Shown here: one piece after another, positions 40,501 to 47,746 of the stretch | Layout of the letters: each line of letters begins with the position of its first letter | Position numbering within the stretch: position 1 is the stretch's first letter | NCBI GenBank assembly: GCA_936924635.1 | Contig: CAKZHP010000053.1 | Coordinates: 1-47,835 of the forward strand | Length of the DNA stretch: 47,835 nt | Source: an uncultured Propionibacteriaceae bacterium | GTDB taxonomy: Bacteria; Actinomycetota; Actinomycetes; Propionibacteriales; Propionibacteriaceae | Reading direction: 5' to 3' | Translations under genes and position numbers: made by a program | Notes under the pieces: model-generated | The model's input: the letters and a program-made list of their open reading frames with translations, nothing else | What the model was told of the DNA's origin: nothing | Database searches by the model: none

Positions 40501-41113
40501 CCAGATCGACGCCGTGATCGAGTCCGAGACGTTCGGTGCGCTCACCGCCGAGCTGCGCCGCGCCGAGGCCAACCACCACGACCTCGACACCCTGTTCCCG
40601 CGCCTGGTAGCCGCGCGAGGCTTCGAAGACGCCGACGACATCGCCTCCGTCCTCCACTACCGCGTTGCGCGCGCCACCGCACGCCCCGCCGGCTCAGGCC
40701 GCACCCGCAAGACGCCACGGCTCATCGCCGGACTCATCCCCTCCGCGGACGGCCCGATGACCCGCGACATGCGGCAAGCCCTCGATGAGCGGCGAGAGCT
40801 GATCGAGACCCGCGCAGACGCGGTACTCGACACCGCGCGCGACGCCGCGGAGCCCTGGACGCGGACCCTCGGTGAGCCACCGCGTGACCCCCGCAAGGCA
40901 GCGGCATGGCGCCGGCACGCCCGCACCGTCGCCGCCTACCGCGACCGGTACGGCCTCACCGAGGACATGCCCCTCGGCCCGGCGCCGGAGAACACGGCAC
41001 AGAAGATCGACCGCGCCAGAGCCGAGACCGCACTTCGCCAGCTCGCCGACCAGCCCGAACACCACCAGCAACACCGACTACCTGCCCCGACCCGGCAAGG
41101 GCCGAGCCTCTGA
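37571..41113 (+). CDS. MobF-family relaxase-helicase (TraA/TrwC type)
   Basis: 1180 residues. It nicks oriT and unwinds the strand to be transferred. The N-terminal relaxase domain starts MRVMSAGDGYKYLLRTVAA with Tyr37/Tyr38 in TPLTRYYVEAG. FDFTFSIPKSASALWAVAD and the metal triad in HFDSRAGDPHLHTHVVISNK (His214, His223-His227 region) follow. RecD2/TraI-like helicase: Walker A GPAGAGKTT at about 553, LVIIDEASLAGT, VLLVGDYAQLQSVDAGGAF, and UvrD_C-like GYAITAHRAQGVTVDTAHV with ENLYVAMTRGK. The charged helical C-terminus is normal for the family. Start at 37571 chosen by relaxase homology; no clear ribosome site, and ATG 37583 is possible. oriT probably lies nearby but was not identified. Confidence 0.94.
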   Translation: MTVSMRVMSAGDGYKYLLRTVAAADGDRALSTPLTRYYVEAGTPPGQWLGAGVASFGQGQLAVGDRVSEAQLQLLMGMGRDPITGDPLGHAFPAYQSVPERIDARIADLDPGLSPGAKGEAVARIEAEETERGRRRAVAGFDFTFSIPKSASALWAVADAGTQALIGEAHHAAVAEVVAFMEREVAATRSGATAGDGAVAQVDVTGLVATSFDHFDSRAGDPHLHTHVVISNKVQTAFDGKWRSLDGRPMHAAVVALSELHEAVFADHMTRTFGVEWEARDMGRDRNPAWAISTVPEELVQEFSTRARHIDAEKDRLIAEYVARHGRQPSTATIIKLRAQATLSTRPEKEVRSLADLTAEWRTRATGVLGQDATGWARTVTDNDKALLLRADDVPLEVVAELGQTVVEVVGEKRSTWRRWNLMAEASRHTMGWRFATMRDREAVVGMIADAAEQASLRLTPPDLVTSPAAFRRVDGTSVFRPKHSTVFSSELLLAAEDRLLERSRALTGPTVPLATVEKVTTKPDREGRMLGEDQADALMRIAVSGRMLDVLVGPAGAGKTTAMFALRRAWEKEHGKGSVVGLAPSAVAAQVLADDLGIATENTAKWWQNHLVHGTDFEAGQLVIIDEASLAGTLSLDRITHLAQRAGAKVLLVGDYAQLQSVDAGGAFGLLVGDRGDAPELVDVHRFTNAWEKTASLALRHGRTQVIDTYLDHDRIRDGDAEVMTDAAYTAWRADRERGLVSVLVAETREDVSALNQRARADLILDGTLKPGREVELNDGTTAGVGDTIITRRNDRRLRNGKDWVRNGDTWTITGVRDDGSVTIRKTGRRFGGSIVLPAGYVTDHVDLGYAITAHRAQGVTVDTAHVLVEPTTTRENLYVAMTRGKHSNHAYVILDRADEHAHPHPGDNPDATGRSVLFGVLQHTGAELSAHETITAEHEHWGSIAQLAAEYETIAAAAQRDRWATLVRASGLTADQIDAVIESETFGALTAELRRAEANHHDLDTLFPRLVAARGFEDADDIASVLHYRVARATARPAGSGRTRKTPRLIAGLIPSADGPMTRDMRQALDERRELIETRADAVLDTARDAAEPWTRTLGEPPRDPRKAAAWRRHARTVAAYRDRYGLTEDMPLGPAPENTAQKIDRARAETALRQLADQPEHHQQHRLPAPTRQGPSL

Positions 41114-41303
41114 GCACACGCGGCCGATGGTGGCCGTCGCCAGCGCCCTTCCTCATGTCGGCGTGCAGTCGTAGAATGATGTCTAGGTAGCGCCATAGAT
41201 ATGCGCCGTCGACAGGTTCGGCGGCATGGCCCATCGCTTCGGCGACAAGGCCCTCTCAGGGAAGTTCGTTCGCTACGGAACCCCGAGGAGAGGACTGTCC
41301 ACG

Positions 41304-41675
41304 ATGATCCGTCTGATCTGGAACCTTAGCGTTCGTACCCGCCTGCTCCTGCGCGCCTGGATGCCGACCAACATCCTGCTGGACGCGATTCGCACTAGGC
41401 GCGGGTTGCGGTGGGGCGTCCCGGCGATGCTGCTCGCCACCCCGTACCTGCTGATCGCGAACCTCTGCGCGCAGGCCATCGCTGATAACGGTCCCAGGTG
41501 GCTGCACCTGGTTGTGTTGTGGTCGATCTGGAACGCCCTGAAAATGGTCTGGATCGGCCCTGTCAGCGTGGTCCTGCTCATCGGTGCCCGCCTCCGTGAG
41601 CGTGCCGAGCGCCGTCGTCAGCAGCGTGTCGAGGTCGAACCCCACCGCGAGATCACTCGCTCGGCGGCGAGCTGA
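41304..41675 (+). CDS. Small membrane protein downstream of the relaxase
   Basis: 123 residues from ATG 41304 behind GGAGAGGA. The basic N-terminus (MIRLIWNLSVRTRLLLRAWMPTNILLDAIRTRRGLRWG) precedes two membrane helices, VPAMLLATPYLLIANLCAQAIA and WLHLVVLWSIWNALKMVWIGPVSVVLLIGAR, and a basic tail. Similar proteins next to relaxases in actinobacterial ICEs are often labelled sulfate permease, without support from a transporter domain. Function unknown; probably transfer-related. Confidence 0.72.
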   Translation: MIRLIWNLSVRTRLLLRAWMPTNILLDAIRTRRGLRWGVPAMLLATPYLLIANLCAQAIADNGPRWLHLVVLWSIWNALKMVWIGPVSVVLLIGARLRERAERRRQQRVEVEPHREITRSAAS

Positions 41676-41835
41676 TCGGCAAGCGTTGCGGGGACTCTTC
41701 GCTACCGCGCTGTGGGGTGCGACAGAAACGAACGCTTCTGGACAGGCGTGGCGGCGCGCCCCTCGCGGCTGGTTGGAGGCGCGGGCGAGAATGAGCATGC
41801 CCGAGGACGGGCCCGGGAAGGATGGAGAACGCGCG

Positions 41836-44334
41836 ATGGCCAAGGTCAACTTCAAGCGACTGCGCCAGGGCGCCTCGGTCCCAGCCAACACGATCACCGA
41901 CCCCCGCGACCTGTTCAACGCCCTACCCGAGAAGGTCTCTGGCCTCGACTACCTGCGAGGGCCCCAGGACCAGGTGCTGGCCGCCTGGCATGACCGTCGC
42001 GACGAGCGCGACCTCGTGATCAAGATGAACACAGGAGGCGGCAAGACGCTGGTCGGGCTCCTCATCGCCCGCAGTTGGCTCAACGAGGGTATCCGGCCCG
42101 TTGCATATCTTGTTCCTGACGACTTCCTGACGGCACAGGTCACGACCGAGGCGGGACGAGTCGGGATCGCGACCACGAATGATCCCAGGTCGCCCGAGTA
42201 CCAGCAGGGACGCGCGGTGCTCGTCGGGACATTCGCGAAGCTCTTCAACGGCCTGTCCGTCTTCGGAGTCGGCGGCAGCGTGTCCAAGCCTCCCTCGCAC
42301 AGCCTTGGCGCGGTGATCATTGACGACGCTCACGCCTGCATCGCTCAGGCAGACCACGTGTTCCGGCTCCGCGTCGACGACGACTCGGAGGCGTACAGCG
42401 ATCTGCTAACACTCTTCGCTGGTGACCTGAAAGCGCAGTCGCCCAACGGCCTGCTGGACCTAGAAGCGCGCCGCCGGACGGCGATACAGGAGGTTCCATT
42501 CTGGGCATGGCAGGACAAGCAAGATCAGGTCTTGTCGATTCTCCATCCGATCTCGGACAGCGCGCTGAAGTGGGGCTGGCCGCTCGTCGTAGACAGCCTC
42601 CCGCTCTGCACCGCCGTGATCACCAGCGATGCGTTCGAGATTTATCCGCCCTGCCATCCCACAGAGACACTCCTCGGCTTCTCGCAGGCACAGCGGCGTG
42701 TCTACCTCACCGCCACGCTTGCTGACGACTCGGTGCTGGTCCGCCACTTCGGCGCGGCACCGGAGTCAGTCTCACGGCCAATCTTTCCTTCGAGCGCTGG
42801 CGACATCGGGGATCGGATGATCCTCGTCCCACAGCAACTCGTGCCCAAGGCGACGGACGAGGAGGTCCGTGATCTCGTCCTGGACCTGGCCGAGGACCAG
42901 AACGTGGTAGTGATCGTGCCGAGCCACGCTCGCGCTGACTGGTGGCGAGAAGACGCGGCTCTTGTGCTGGACCGCAACAACATTCATCAGGGCGTCGAGC
43001 AACTGCGCAAGAACCCACAACTGGGTCTAGTAGTGCTCATCAACCGCTACGACGGGATCGACCTGCCCGGTGATGCCTGCCACGTCCTCGTGCTGGATGG
43101 CCTACCAGAAGCACTCGACGGACCGGAGCGGCTGACACAGGCCCGGTTGACCGGATCAACGAACCTCCTTGGCCGACAGATTCAGCGCCTGGAACAGGGC
43201 ATGGGACGAGCCACCCGGTCGAACGAGGATCACGCTGTGGTCCTTCTCCTTGGGGCGCGGCTGGCCGAACGTCTCAATGCGCCGGAGGCACGCGGCTTCT
43301 TCTCACCCGCGACGAGGGCGCAGTTGGACCTCGCAGCAGAGATCGCTAGCGAAGTCGAGGCCGACTCGCTAGACGACCTCCACGACATCATGGAGCAGTG
43401 CCTCGAACGCGATAAGGACTGGGTGGCCTACAGCAAGGGCGCACTGGCACAGGTCCGGTACGACACGTCTCGGATCGCCGACACCGCCAGCGCTGAGCGG
43501 CGCGCGTTCGATGCCGCCCTACGCGGCGACTACGTGGTCGCAGCTCAGGAACAGCAGACAGTCGTAAATGGCATCACAGACGACGCCGCGACTCAGGCAC
43601 TCCAGAGGCAGCGGCTCGCGTCATACACCAACTTCTTCGACCCTTCCGGGGCTCAGCAGACCCAGAAGACGGCCAACCTCGCGAACAGACGGCTACTCCG
43701 GCCCCTGACGGGTGTGCTGTACGAGCGTCTGAAGGCGGCGAGCCGCCCGCAGGGCGAACAGGCTTCATCCTGGCTGCAAGCGAAGTACACGTCCGGCAAT
43801 GATCTCTTGCTCGGGTTCAAGGCCGTCCTACAGGACCTTGACTGGGGACCTCGTACACCACAGTTCGAGCAAGCCGTGCGCGACCTTGCGGAACACATCG
43901 GTCACATCGGGCAACGGCCCGAGGACACCCTCGGCCGCGGGCCGGACGGCCTATGGGCGCTTCGCGACGGGACGTTCTATGTCATTGAAGCGAAGAGTGG
44001 GGCCGACCCCGGACATCCCGTGTACAAGAAGGATGCCGAGCAACTCTCGAACGCCATGGACTGGTTCCGGCAGCAGTACCCCAACAGTGAGGCGACGCCA
44101 CTGCTGATCCATCCGGAGGAAAGGTTCGACTCACATGCCGCGATACCGACCGGCTGTCGCGTCGTCACGACGAAGCGGCTTGCCCGGCTCCGAGAGTCCG
44201 TGTCGGCCTTCGCGACGGGTCTGGTGGCCAACGACGCCTTCCGCGATCCCGCTCGCGTCACCAGCCTCCTAAACGATCACGGACTGAGCGCGGCCAACTT
44301 CGTACGTCGCTTCTCGGTGCCAGGGCGGCACTAA
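41836..44334 (+). CDS. DEAD/DEAH-type helicase with C-terminal nuclease-like domain
   Basis: 832 residues from ATG 41836 (GGAG eight bases upstream). SF2 helicase: LRGPQDQVLAAW (Q-like region), Walker A MNTGGGKTLVGLL at 64-76, LVGTFAKLFNG, Walker B AVIIDDAHAC (DDAH) at about 160, motif III VYLTATLADDS, VVIVPSHARADWW, and motif VI RLEQGMGRATRSNEDHAVV. C-terminal domain about 690-780: LWALRDGTFYVIEAKSGAD has the D...ExK signature of restriction-like nucleases. Predicted anti-phage or DNA-processing enzyme. Its stop overlaps the stop of the opposing HEPN gene. It might be solitary or function with the two HEPN genes. Confidence 0.82.
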   Translation: MAKVNFKRLRQGASVPANTITDPRDLFNALPEKVSGLDYLRGPQDQVLAAWHDRRDERDLVIKMNTGGGKTLVGLLIARSWLNEGIRPVAYLVPDDFLTAQVTTEAGRVGIATTNDPRSPEYQQGRAVLVGTFAKLFNGLSVFGVGGSVSKPPSHSLGAVIIDDAHACIAQADHVFRLRVDDDSEAYSDLLTLFAGDLKAQSPNGLLDLEARRRTAIQEVPFWAWQDKQDQVLSILHPISDSALKWGWPLVVDSLPLCTAVITSDAFEIYPPCHPTETLLGFSQAQRRVYLTATLADDSVLVRHFGAAPESVSRPIFPSSAGDIGDRMILVPQQLVPKATDEEVRDLVLDLAEDQNVVVIVPSHARADWWREDAALVLDRNNIHQGVEQLRKNPQLGLVVLINRYDGIDLPGDACHVLVLDGLPEALDGPERLTQARLTGSTNLLGRQIQRLEQGMGRATRSNEDHAVVLLLGARLAERLNAPEARGFFSPATRAQLDLAAEIASEVEADSLDDLHDIMEQCLERDKDWVAYSKGALAQVRYDTSRIADTASAERRAFDAALRGDYVVAAQEQQTVVNGITDDAATQALQRQRLASYTNFFDPSGAQQTQKTANLANRRLLRPLTGVLYERLKAASRPQGEQASSWLQAKYTSGNDLLLGFKAVLQDLDWGPRTPQFEQAVRDLAEHIGHIGQRPEDTLGRGPDGLWALRDGTFYVIEAKSGADPGHPVYKKDAEQLSNAMDWFRQQYPNSEATPLLIHPEERFDSHAAIPTGCRVVTTKRLARLRESVSAFATGLVANDAFRDPARVTSLLNDHGLSAANFVRRFSVPGRH

Positions 44335-45161
44335 CCCGGCGACCTCGCTCCGTCGAGCCGACGATGGACCATAGAAACCATGGTCAGCACATCCAGCAGC
44401 TCATCGTCGCTGATCGAACGACTGAGGCGGGGGTCGTGAGCGGTGGGGTTGCGGTAGAGCCCGCCGAGCCCCTTGACCAGGTTCGCGAGGCCAGTCTGCT
44501 CGTCTCTTTCGGTTTGGGTTTGCAGAGAGTTGATCGCCAGCGCCGGAGTGCCGCTCTTGCCCAGGGAGAGTGCGGCGTCCACCAGCGTCGCGCCGTCGCC
44601 CGATACGCCCGTCATGGTTCTGAGCCTGTCGAAGATGCTCTTTGTCGCTTCCAGGCAGGCGTGGAAATGCGCGCGCTTCAGGACCTCCACCGAGCAGTAC
44701 CGCAGCACCTCGGAGTGCGTCTTGCGGCGCTGGAGTTCATCACGGATCGAGGTCGCGATGCGCGTCGACTCATCGAGTGTCTGCGCGCGAGCACCTCGCG
44801 CCACCTGGCCCTTGTCGTTGACGTGTAGCCCGACAAAGGCGAGTCGCTCGTTGAGGCGGTCCTGGCGCAGCGTGAACAGTTCAGGGCGGTCGCGGTAGCG
44901 CACAGGCTCCATCGCGTGCGTGATGAACGTGATAATGCGCTTGGGGCTACGGTCCGTGTTCTGGCGGGCGATGAACGCCTCGGTCAGGCGGTCGCGCTTC
45001 GTGGCTCCGGCGAGCGGGTCGGTCATTCTCAGACGGGCAAGCAGGTCTCCGATCTCGCGGCCAGTCAGGCCATGGTCGGTGTCCGCCAGCACGGCAGCGA
45101 CTTCCCTCAGCACGCCGTGGGACCAAGCCGCCTGGCCGCTCCCGGCGTCCCTGCCGTTCAT
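44331..45161 (-). CDS. TIGR02391 (Ymh-like) HEPN protein, abortive-infection type
   Basis: 276 residues. N-terminal helical half: LREVAAVLADTDHGLTGREIGDLLARLRM, RIITFITHAMEPVRYRDRPELF. The C-terminal TIGR02391 domain (about 145-270) shows VLRYCSVEVLKRAHFHACLEATKSIFDRLRTMTG, SLQTQTERDEQTGLANLVKGLGGLYRNPTAHDPRL, where RNPTAH gives the HEPN RNase Rx4H motif, and DDELLDVLTMVSMVHRRLD. Predicted RNA nuclease causing growth arrest on infection. Co-translated with the DUF3644 gene (ATGA at 45158-45161) and tail-to-tail with the helicase-nuclease. Confidence 0.82.
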   Translation of the reverse strand: MNGRDAGSGQAAWSHGVLREVAAVLADTDHGLTGREIGDLLARLRMTDPLAGATKRDRLTEAFIARQNTDRSPKRIITFITHAMEPVRYRDRPELFTLRQDRLNERLAFVGLHVNDKGQVARGARAQTLDESTRIATSIRDELQRRKTHSEVLRYCSVEVLKRAHFHACLEATKSIFDRLRTMTGVSGDGATLVDAALSLGKSGTPALAINSLQTQTERDEQTGLANLVKGLGGLYRNPTAHDPRLSRSISDDELLDVLTMVSMVHRRLDGARSPG

Positions 45162-46270
45162 CCTCTACCGCTTCTTTGCGCGGTCTTCGACCTGCTCGCG
45201 ACGTGGGTGTTGTAGTCGGCAACAGCCTGATCCACATTGAGACCGTCGACTACGGCGTTCTTTGCGCGCTCCAGCGCGATGTTGCTCAGACCCTGGAACT
45301 GAACGTGACCGTTGGCCGTCCGCTTCTCCCTGTAGCACTTGGGGTCAGACCGAAGATCGAGCGCATGGATGACTGCGAGGCCCTGGTGGCGGGTCAGCCC
45401 AAGTTTCTCGCCCAGCTTGCTGAGCTTGAGTGAGTAGCGGTCGAACGTGTCCACTTCGCGGTAGGCGATGGCATCCTCACCGTCGTGCGCAGGACGTGCA
45501 GCCAGGTCGCCGTGCTTCGGGTCGATCTTCAGGCTGATCTCCTGGACCTGATCCGACGGGCGCGGGCCTCCGACAAGCCGCAGCCCTACGACGCCCGGAA
45601 AGACGGTCTCCCACTTGCCCTTCTCCTTCACCGCCCGAAGGGCTCGGTTGATCTCTGCTTCGGTGGGCGGCTCGGCCTCGCTGCGAACCGCGCGGTCCAG
45701 GGCCATGAGCGGGAGCAGTCGAGCCCTCGCCTCGGCGCTACGCCTCCTGCCGGGGCGCAGGAGGTCCGCGATCTGCTCGAACTCCTTCCCTACGACCAGA
45801 CCCACGTCGGTGGGCGGACTGGCGGAGACCGGGAGGACCCGTCCAGGCATCACGTCGGTCAGGTCCTGCCCCGTCAGTCCGAGCAGCACCTTCCGGAAGA
45901 TGGTCACCGCAGACCGCAGGTGCAGCCACAGCACGTCATCGCTCATAGCGATCACGTCATGAGTGGCGGCGTCGCGGTCCTCCTTCAGCGCGAGCAGCAC
46001 CACACGGTCCCCGGCGTCGATAATGCCCAGCGAGGTCTCGGCAACGGAGACGCACTTGCCGAAGTCGAACGAGCGGTCGCTCCCCGAGAACTGAACCTTA
46101 CGCCGTTCCTCGTAGATCGCGGCCTTCAGCAGCATCTCGAAGGCGTGCGCCGCCATCATCACGGTGGCATGCTCGCGGCCCGCCGGGCTCGGGCGGTTGA
46201 ACAGTTCAATGGCAATCGTCAGCGACTCGACAGCGGCGGTGACGTACTGGCGCGTCTTGCGGGCTGGCAT
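45158..46270 (-). CDS. DUF3644 HEPN-like protein
   Basis: 370 residues. The N-terminal DUF3644 region shows TAAVESLTIAIELFNRPSPAGREHATVMMAAHAFEMLLKAAIYE, DRVVLLALKEDRDAATHDVIAMS with R99-x4-H104 (RDAATH), the HEPN RNase signature, then LWLHLRSAVTIFRKVLL. The C-terminal half (VFPGVVGLRLVGG, YREVDTFDRYSLKLSKLGEKLGLTRHQGLAVIHALDLRSDPKCY) looks like a fused DUF with a small DNA/RNA-contacting helical end. Probable defence RNase or its regulator. First of the two-gene minus-strand operon with the TIGR02391 protein. Confidence 0.8.
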   Translation of the reverse strand: MPARKTRQYVTAAVESLTIAIELFNRPSPAGREHATVMMAAHAFEMLLKAAIYEERRKVQFSGSDRSFDFGKCVSVAETSLGIIDAGDRVVLLALKEDRDAATHDVIAMSDDVLWLHLRSAVTIFRKVLLGLTGQDLTDVMPGRVLPVSASPPTDVGLVVGKEFEQIADLLRPGRRRSAEARARLLPLMALDRAVRSEAEPPTEAEINRALRAVKEKGKWETVFPGVVGLRLVGGPRPSDQVQEISLKIDPKHGDLAARPAHDGEDAIAYREVDTFDRYSLKLSKLGEKLGLTRHQGLAVIHALDLRSDPKCYREKRTANGHVQFQGLSNIALERAKNAVVDGLNVDQAVADYNTHVASRSKTAQRSGRG

Positions 46271-46766
46271 GCGACCAAAGCCGCGACTAGGGGACGCCAG
46301 CGCGTCTGAGCGCCGCAGCGTCCGGGGCCGAATCGTCCTTCACATCTCAAGGCTACTGTCGCCGTGACGCAGTCACCCGGAGGCGCGCGAGCGCCGGCCT
46401 GTGACAGTGCTGGAGTAGAGCCGACCTATAAGGCTGCTCTCTCGGCCCGGCGCCGCGGCACCGTGGTCGCCTAATCGGCAGTCGCTGCTGCGCAGGCTGA
46501 AACCAGCCTCTTCCGCCAAACAAATTGCTACCCCGGCATATCCAGAAACCTCGCCGGTGGCGGATAGCCCAGCCAGTGTGACCGTAACGCGTTGGGATGA
46601 CGGCTGAGTTTGTCAACTGAAGTTGGCCCCACCGTGACGGCTTGATTTGGCCCCAGCGCGGGGCCGTGGATTTTGGCTCCTGATCCGGTGGCGGGGCTGG
46701 TGGGCTAGGGCTAGCCTTCCAGTAGGCAGTTCATCGGTGAGCCGCCGTGACTGAAGTGGGGGACCA
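46271..46766. other. Non-coding interval between the DUF3644 gene and the secreted-protein gene
   Basis: 496 bases without a convincing gene. The left part must contain the DUF3644 promoter. From 46611 the sequence changes to IS21-like terminal repeats (separate entry), and GTGGGGGA just before 46767 is the ribosome site of the secreted protein. Confidence 0.5.
46611..46660. mobile_element. IS21-like terminal repeat region
   Basis: The sequence begins TGTCAACTGAAG and carries two direct copies of TTGGCCCCA (46623-46631 and 46647-46655), 24 bases apart, then GGCCCC-AGCGC-GGGGCC. A 5'-TG end with multiple short TTGGCCCC repeats is typical of IS21-family termini as I recall them. Together with the istB fragment at 47747-47835 it suggests one end of an IS21-like element whose other end lies beyond the window. 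Confidence 0.5.
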
Positions 46767-47150
46767 ATGCGTTCGATGATCAAGAGAGCTGCTGGCGTCG
46801 CGGCGGCATTGACACTTGCCGTGACCACAACAGTTGGTGCCGCCTCGGCCGCACCGACGTTGGACCCTTCCGACTGCGGCGGGTTGTACTCGCTGTCCCG
46901 GTCGGGAAGCACCGTTCGCATCATCGCCTTGTCTTCTGACGTTCGGGCGATTTGGGGTAGCGGGCGTTATGGGACCACTGAAGTGTGGGTCAGCGCGACT
47001 GGCGGCACCCCAAGGTTGTACAAGGGCGGCTTCAACACCAGCTCAACGGGTGGCGCCAACTTCACTGTGTCCAGCAGCAACAAGTGGTGGCTCCTCGCGT
47101 TGGTGGACAACACTGGCCATGAGTGGTGTTCAGGTCTGTACTACAAGTGA
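46767..47150 (+). CDS. Small secreted protein of unknown function
   Basis: 127 residues. A clear Sec signal peptide (MRSMIKRAAGVAAALTLAVTTTVGAASA, cleavage expected near ASA-AP, residues 28-29) leads to a mature protein of about 99 residues, beta-rich with Ser/Gly/Thr. Two cysteines (DCGG near 37 and EWCSG near 121) could form a disulfide across the whole domain. Motifs such as VRIIALSSDVRAIWGSGRYGTTEVWV and SSNKWWLLALVDNTGHEW are not a family I know. The start is supported by GTGGGGGACC. Coupled by GTGA to the next gene. Possibly a passenger within the IS21-like element. Confidence 0.75.
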   Translation: MRSMIKRAAGVAAALTLAVTTTVGAASAAPTLDPSDCGGLYSLSRSGSTVRIIALSSDVRAIWGSGRYGTTEVWVSATGGTPRLYKGGFNTSSTGGANFTVSSSNKWWLLALVDNTGHEWCSGLYYK

Positions 47151-47725
47151 GCCACGTCTTGTTTTGGAGCCCAGGCGAAGTGGTCCCCCACGAGGCCGTG
47201 ATTTCGGAGCGTGAGCCCGGGACGGACGTTGCCCGGGTCGTGCTTCATGCCAATGGTCGGGTGGGGCAGCCCAGCCACGATGTGGAGTTGGGTGCCTCAC
47301 TCGCAGCGGCGAGGGTCGTGGTGTGCACTGCCCTCACGCGCTGGCTCGTTGAGTCGGGCGAGCAACGCCAACGGGCCGTTCAAGTGGCTGTGGGGCTGCC
47401 TTCACTGCGTCACCTCGACGCCGCTCAAGTCAAGGAGCTCTTCGAGTCCTGGCGGGATCGGGAACGTTGGACTCCCACGGAGATCATGGTTGATGGGCAG
47501 CCCATGGCCGCCGATCGATGGGACGCCGGCACGACCGCCGGGGAATGGGCCATCGTCGCGCCGGGCGAGTCACAGGTGGTTATCACCGCTGGGGTCGGGG
47601 TCGACGCCGCGTTGGTGCAGGCCCGTGTCGTCGCGGATTGGGCTCCCTACGGCGTGGACCTCACGCGTGCTCAAACTGCCGAGCAGATCGCAGGCAGTCT
47701 GGCTCGGCTCGACCCTGATTGGTAG
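47147..47725 (+). CDS. Hypothetical cytosolic protein, partner of the secreted protein
   Basis: 192 residues from the GTG at 47147 that overlaps the secreted-protein stop (GTGA). Alpha/beta: EAVISEREPGTDVARVVLHANG, SHDVELGASLAAARVVVCTALTRWLVESGEQRQRAVQVAVGLPSL, DAAQVKELFESWRDRERW, TTAGEWAIVAPGESQVVITAGVGVDAALVQARVV. No signal peptide, membrane span or known motif. A secreted small protein with a tightly coupled cytosolic partner could be a toxin-immunity or export-regulator pair, but nothing in the sequence proves that. Confidence 0.68.
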   Translation: MSHVLFWSPGEVVPHEAVISEREPGTDVARVVLHANGRVGQPSHDVELGASLAAARVVVCTALTRWLVESGEQRQRAVQVAVGLPSLRHLDAAQVKELFESWRDRERWTPTEIMVDGQPMAADRWDAGTTAGEWAIVAPGESQVVITAGVGVDAALVQARVVADWAPYGVDLTRAQTAEQIAGSLARLDPDW

Positions 47726-47746
47726 GCCGGTCAGTCCGATCCGTGC

